Source of the DNA: JAMOQA01 sp964582785
Lineage (GTDB): Bacteria; Acidobacteriota; Polarisedimenticolia; J045
Reading direction: 5' to 3'
DNA length: 19,148 bases
Assembly (NCBI GenBank): GCA_964582785.1
Contig: CAZOTT010000047.1
Coordinates: 1-19,148, forward strand
The stretch's first letter is position 1; each line of letters opens with the position of its first letter. The translations under genes and the position numbers were made by a program. The notes beneath the pieces are model-generated. The model saw nothing but the letters and a program-made list of their open reading frames with translations. It was not told the DNA's origin and did not search any database. Positions 16,668 through 19,148 of this stretch are shown here, in pieces.

Positions 16668-17099
16668 ATGGGTTCCCTCGCGAAGGTCATCCTGATCGGC
16701 AACCTGGGGCGGGACGCGGAGCTGAAGAAGACTCCGAGCGGCACGTCGGTGCTCGACTTCTCCCTGGCGACCAACGAGCGCTGGAACGACCGGGAGGGGA
16801 ACAGCCAGGAGCACACCCAGTGGTTCCGGGTTTCCCTGTGGGGTCGCCGGGCGGACGCCCTGGCCCAGTACCTCCAGAAGGGGAAGCAGGTCTACGTGGA
16901 GGGCCGGCTCCGCGCCCGGCTCTACCAGGGGAGCGACGGCCAGGCGCGGATCAGCCTCGACGTCCGGGCCGACGACATCCAGCTCCTCGGCACACGGGCG
17001 GATGCCGGCTCCTGGACGGCTCCGTCCCGGGGGATCGCGCCGCCCGAGGAGCCCGCGGCGGGGGGTGTCGCCGACGCCGACGACGACATCCCGTTCTGA
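16668..17099 (+). CDS. ssb: Single-stranded DNA-binding protein
   Basis: A 143-residue SSB that coats single-stranded DNA in replication, recombination and repair and recruits partners through its tail. The OB fold covers about 1-108: KVILIGNLGRDAELK, then LDFSLATNERW, HTQWFRVSLWGRRA, and LQKGKQVYVEGRLRARLY. A short flexible linker leads to the acidic tail ADADDDIPF (136-143 region), the conserved partner-binding tip. The ATG at 16668 was chosen because AAGGAGG lies just upstream; the upstream in-frame ATG adds 17 residues unlike any SSB. It is divergent from dtd. A hairpin follows the stop. Confidence 0.97.
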   Translation: MGSLAKVILIGNLGRDAELKKTPSGTSVLDFSLATNERWNDREGNSQEHTQWFRVSLWGRRADALAQYLQKGKQVYVEGRLRARLYQGSDGQARISLDVRADDIQLLGTRADAGSWTAPSRGIAPPEEPAAGGVADADDDIPF

Positions 17100-17116
17100 C
17101 ACGCCCCTTCTCCCCC

Positions 17117-17144
17117 GTCCGGAACCGGCCGCCCGGGTTCGGAC
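17117..17144 (+). terminator. Hairpin after ssb
   Basis: GTCCG-(G)-AACC pairs with GGTT-CGGAC, a 9-bp stem with one bulged G and a loop of about 9 bases. It begins 18 bases after the ssb stop and lies before the next promoter. No T-tract follows, so termination would be factor-dependent or weak. Confidence 0.35.
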
Positions 17145-17167
17145 CGGTGCGGGAGAGGAAGGCACGT

Positions 17168-17196
17168 TTGCCGGCCGTTCGCCCCGCGGGTATAAA
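17168..17196 (+). promoter_or_regulatory. Promoter of the FN3-like secreted protein gene
   Basis: TTGCCG (17168-17173, 4 of 6), a 17-bp spacer and TATAAA (17191-17196, 5 of 6) form a good sigma-70-type promoter. Transcription would start near 17203, only about 12 bases before the ATG, so the leader is little more than the AGGAGG site. Confidence 0.55.
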
Positions 17197-17214
17197 CGCC
17201 TGCAGGAGGACCCG

Positions 17215-18066
17215 ATGGTCTCCAGCAGGACCCCCCGGATCGCGCTGTTCGCCGTTTCCCTCTTCCTCGTCGTCTTCCTCGCGGTTCCCGCGGCGGCCTT
17301 CGAGGGGGAGCGACCCGGCTACCCGGTGAACGACGAGCGGGTCGGCGCCTGGTTCGAGTTCTGGATCGAGGCCGACGGGCGGCCGGAGAAGGAGGAGTAC
17401 TACCGCATCCAGGTGGCCAGCGACCCGGACTTCGAGCACGTGGTCGCGGTGTTCGACCAGCGCAAGCGGTCCCAGGGCTGGCTGCTCGGTGACCCGATGG
17501 GCCTCGACGACATCCCGGAGCAGTACCGCCCTCAGAACTACGCCGGGATCCACCTCAAGGTCCGGGGCCGGCTCCGGGACGGCGAGTACTGGTGGCGCGC
17601 CTACAAGGCGGTCGGGGGCGGTGACTGGACCCTCCTGGACGGCGAGGGGCACTTCTACGTCGACACCGACCCCCCGGCCCCGGTGGACACCCTCGAGATC
17701 ACGAAACTCGATGACGGGCGGGTCGAGCTGCGCTGGGCCCCGGTCGTCATGGAGGTGGACGAGGACCCGGAGGACACGGCCGGGTACCGCGTCTACCGCT
17801 ACACGCGAAAGCTGAAACGCTACCCGCTGATGACCCGCTACCTGGTGGCCGAGACCGAGGACACCCGGCTCGTGCTGCCCCCGGACGAGGACGAGAACCT
17901 GAAGATCGTCTTCTACCGGGTGAACGCCGTCGACCGGGCGGGGAACGAGATGGGGCGGCGGCGGCCGAAACCACTGGGAGCCTTCGCCGAGAAGTTCCAC
18001 CCCCCGGACGCCGACTCCCTGACCAACCCCGAGTACCTCCGGCAGCTGATCCAGCAGGGCCGGTAG
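17215..18066 (+). CDS. Secreted protein with two fibronectin-III-like domains
   Basis: A 283-residue exported protein I do not recognise. Residues 1-28 are a signal peptide: a basic start, then hydrophobic ALFAVSLFLVVFLAV and a PAAAF cleavage region. Residues about 45-150 look like an FN3-type beta sandwich (YYRIQVASDPDFEHVV, then LRDGEYWWRAYKA). A second FN3-like domain spans about 153-257 (PAPVDTLEITKLDDGRVELRW, then YRVYRY and FYRVNAVDRAGNEMG). The C-terminal 25 residues are polar. It has no Cys after the signal, so it is not a lipoprotein. The ATG at 17215 has AGGAGG 5-6 bases upstream. It has its own promoter and ends 16 bases from the convergent radical SAM gene. It is probably a periplasmic or surface binding protein. 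Confidence 0.8.
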   Translation: MVSSRTPRIALFAVSLFLVVFLAVPAAAFEGERPGYPVNDERVGAWFEFWIEADGRPEKEEYYRIQVASDPDFEHVVAVFDQRKRSQGWLLGDPMGLDDIPEQYRPQNYAGIHLKVRGRLRDGEYWWRAYKAVGGGDWTLLDGEGHFYVDTDPPAPVDTLEITKLDDGRVELRWAPVVMEVDEDPEDTAGYRVYRYTRKLKRYPLMTRYLVAETEDTRLVLPPDEDENLKIVFYRVNAVDRAGNEMGRRRPKPLGAFAEKFHPPDADSLTNPEYLRQLIQQGR

Positions 18067-18081
18067 GCCGGCGCGCCGGTT
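18066..18081. terminator. Palindrome between convergent genes
   Basis: CCGGCGCGCCGG (18068-18079) is a perfect 12-bp palindrome, extendable by two G-U pairs in RNA. It fills almost the whole 16-base gap between the FN3-like gene and the radical SAM gene. It could act as a weak bidirectional terminator. There is no T-tract and the stem is short. Confidence 0.3.
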
Positions 18082-18082
18082 C

Positions 18083-19148
18083 TCAGGAGGCGGCGGCCCC
18101 CGCGGCCACCGCCCCCTCCAGTCCCTCTTCCCGGCGCTTCTCGTCGTGCCGCCGCAGGGTCTCGTAGAGGTGCCGGCTGAAGACCCGGCGCATCGCCGCC
18201 AGCTTCGCCTCCCGGAACGCGAACCGGCGCCGCGTCCTCCGCGGGACCAGCCAGCGGGCCTCCCACGGGAGGAGCACGAGGGACACGTGAATGTTCGGCG
18301 TGATGCCGATCGGCAGGCCGCGCTTCATGCAGAACTCGTACTGGGCGGCGAATACCGGGATCATCTCCTCGGTGGTGGGCGGCGGCAGGTGCTCGTAGTC
18401 GGTACCCCGGAGGGGGCGGAAGACGCAGACCGTCGGGATCGCGCCGACCGAGGTGATCCAGTCGATGGCCCGGATCGAGGATTCCGGCGGCTCGAGGCCG
18501 GCGATGATCTCGCCGTTGCTCACCCAGGGTTCGAAGGAGAGACCCCCTCCCCGGCCGAGGCGCGCGCAGTACTCCACGGCGTCGAGGTAGCGCCGGAGGC
18601 CGTACCGCTCGTGCTTGCCGGGACAGATCTCCCGGAAGATCCGCTCGTCGAAGATCTCGAAGCAGAAGGAAACGCGGTTGACCCCGATCTCCTTGAGCCG
18701 GTCGTAGCGCGAGAGGTCGTGATGGGGCGGGGTCTGGATGCCCACCAGGCAGCCGGTCGCCTCCTTCACCGCCCGCACGTAGGGTTCCAGGATGTCGAGG
18801 TAGGTGTCCCCCTCGTAGTGACCGGTGTTGAAGTCGATGTAGGTCACGTTCGACTCGTCCCGCGCGGCCGCGGCGACCTCGACCACTTCCCGGATCTTCT
18901 TCTCTTCCGCGTCGTCCGCGCCCAGGTTCAACCCGACGGAGCAGAACTTGCAGTTCGTCCGCTCCGGCTTGTCGAGCCAGTACTCGCAGACCTTCGACGG
19001 GTAGACCCCCAGGTACGTTCCCTGGAGGGTCCCGATCATCGTCATCGGCTTGCCCGTGGACGTCCGGCGATCGTACCAGGAGGGGCGGGGTGCCAGCTTC
19101 ACAGGCGCGATCGGTTCCCTTCCCCGGTCGACCCAGATCGAGCCATCG
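18083..19148 (-). CDS. Radical SAM protein with unusual CX11CX2C cluster motif (cut by window edge)
   Basis: At least 354 residues are visible and the frame stays open to the window edge. A GTG at 19102 is possible, but it lacks a ribosome binding site. The residues before it (DGSIWVDRGREPIAP) look coding, so I treat the gene as truncated at the 5' end. Counting from that GTG, C39-x11-C51-x2-C54 (VCEYW...NCKFCS) is the likely [4Fe-4S] site, with the usual aromatic before the last Cys. Downstream segments look like a TIM barrel: VTYIDFNTGHYEGDTYLDIL, GCLVGIQTPPHHDLSRYDRL, IGVNRVSFCFEIFDE and GGGLSFEPWVSNGE. No SPASM Cys cluster or B12-binding domain is visible. The reaction is unknown. It is convergent with the FN3-like gene. 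Confidence 0.75.
   Translation of the reverse strand, partial: DGSIWVDRGREPIAPVKLAPRPSWYDRRTSTGKPMTMIGTLQGTYLGVYPSKVCEYWLDKPERTNCKFCSVGLNLGADDAEEKKIREVVEVAAAARDESNVTYIDFNTGHYEGDTYLDILEPYVRAVKEATGCLVGIQTPPHHDLSRYDRLKEIGVNRVSFCFEIFDERIFREICPGKHERYGLRRYLDAVEYCARLGRGGGLSFEPWVSNGEIIAGLEPPESSIRAIDWITSVGAIPTVCVFRPLRGTDYEHLPPPTTEEMIPVFAAQYEFCMKRGLPIGITPNIHVSLVLLPWEARWLVPRRTRRRFAFREAKLAAMRRVFSRHLYETLRRHDEKRREEGLEGAVAAGAAAS

Noticed and set aside
19100..19102. GTG as the true start of the radical SAM gene
   Set aside because: No ribosome binding site precedes it, and the frame continues to the window edge with coding-like residues, so the gene is probably truncated.

Overview
This window is a densely packed, very GC-rich piece of bacterial chromosome (about 70% G+C by eye), with no gene-free stretch longer than about 195 bases. 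It carries 18 genes: 16 complete and two cut by the window edges. The LPS-transport genes (lptB and an LptC/LptA-like gene), a diderm-type DnaK and a sigma-54 gene indicate a Gram-negative (diderm) organism. DUF1844 and PATAN/DUF4388 proteins are typical of Acidobacteriota, Myxococcota and other deltaproteobacteria-like or candidate lineages. I cannot place it more precisely. No prophage, IS element, CRISPR array, rRNA or tRNA was seen.

Layout. Positions 1-7041 (minus strand) form one long gene train, read from right to left: RpoD-type sigma factor, DnaC-like ATPase, enoyl-CoA hydratase, fused LptC/LptA-like protein, lptB, rpoN and hpf (cut by the left edge). The block lptC/A-lptB-rpoN-hpf is a classic conserved cluster. 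The sigma gene has a convincing promoter with a perfect TATAAT -10. Positions 7173-9604 (minus) hold dnaK, with its own promoter, followed by a small heat-shock protein gene; a strong GC hairpin separates the two. Positions 9691-13281 (minus) are a tightly coupled three-gene operon: DUF1844 protein, a polytopic TPR/zinc-ribbon protein, and a PATAN protein with an unusual pseudopilin-like C-terminus. This is the least understood part of the window and the best candidate for an undescribed system.

Positions 13387-14169 (plus) hold mazG, divergent from that operon. Its stop codon overlaps the stop of the convergent accA in a shared CTAG. Positions 14166-16545 (minus) are dtd, xerC/D and accA in a compact housekeeping set. 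ssb (plus) diverges from dtd and is followed by a secreted two-domain FN3-like protein with its own promoter. That gene converges on an unusual radical SAM gene that runs off the right edge.

Together the window covers envelope biogenesis (Lpt, accA), transcription control (two sigma factors), proteostasis (dnaK, hsp20), genome maintenance (ssb, xerC/D, DnaC-like), housecleaning (mazG, dtd) and ribosome hibernation (hpf). The unexplained parts are the DUF1844/TPR/PATAN operon, the FN3 protein and the radical SAM enzyme.
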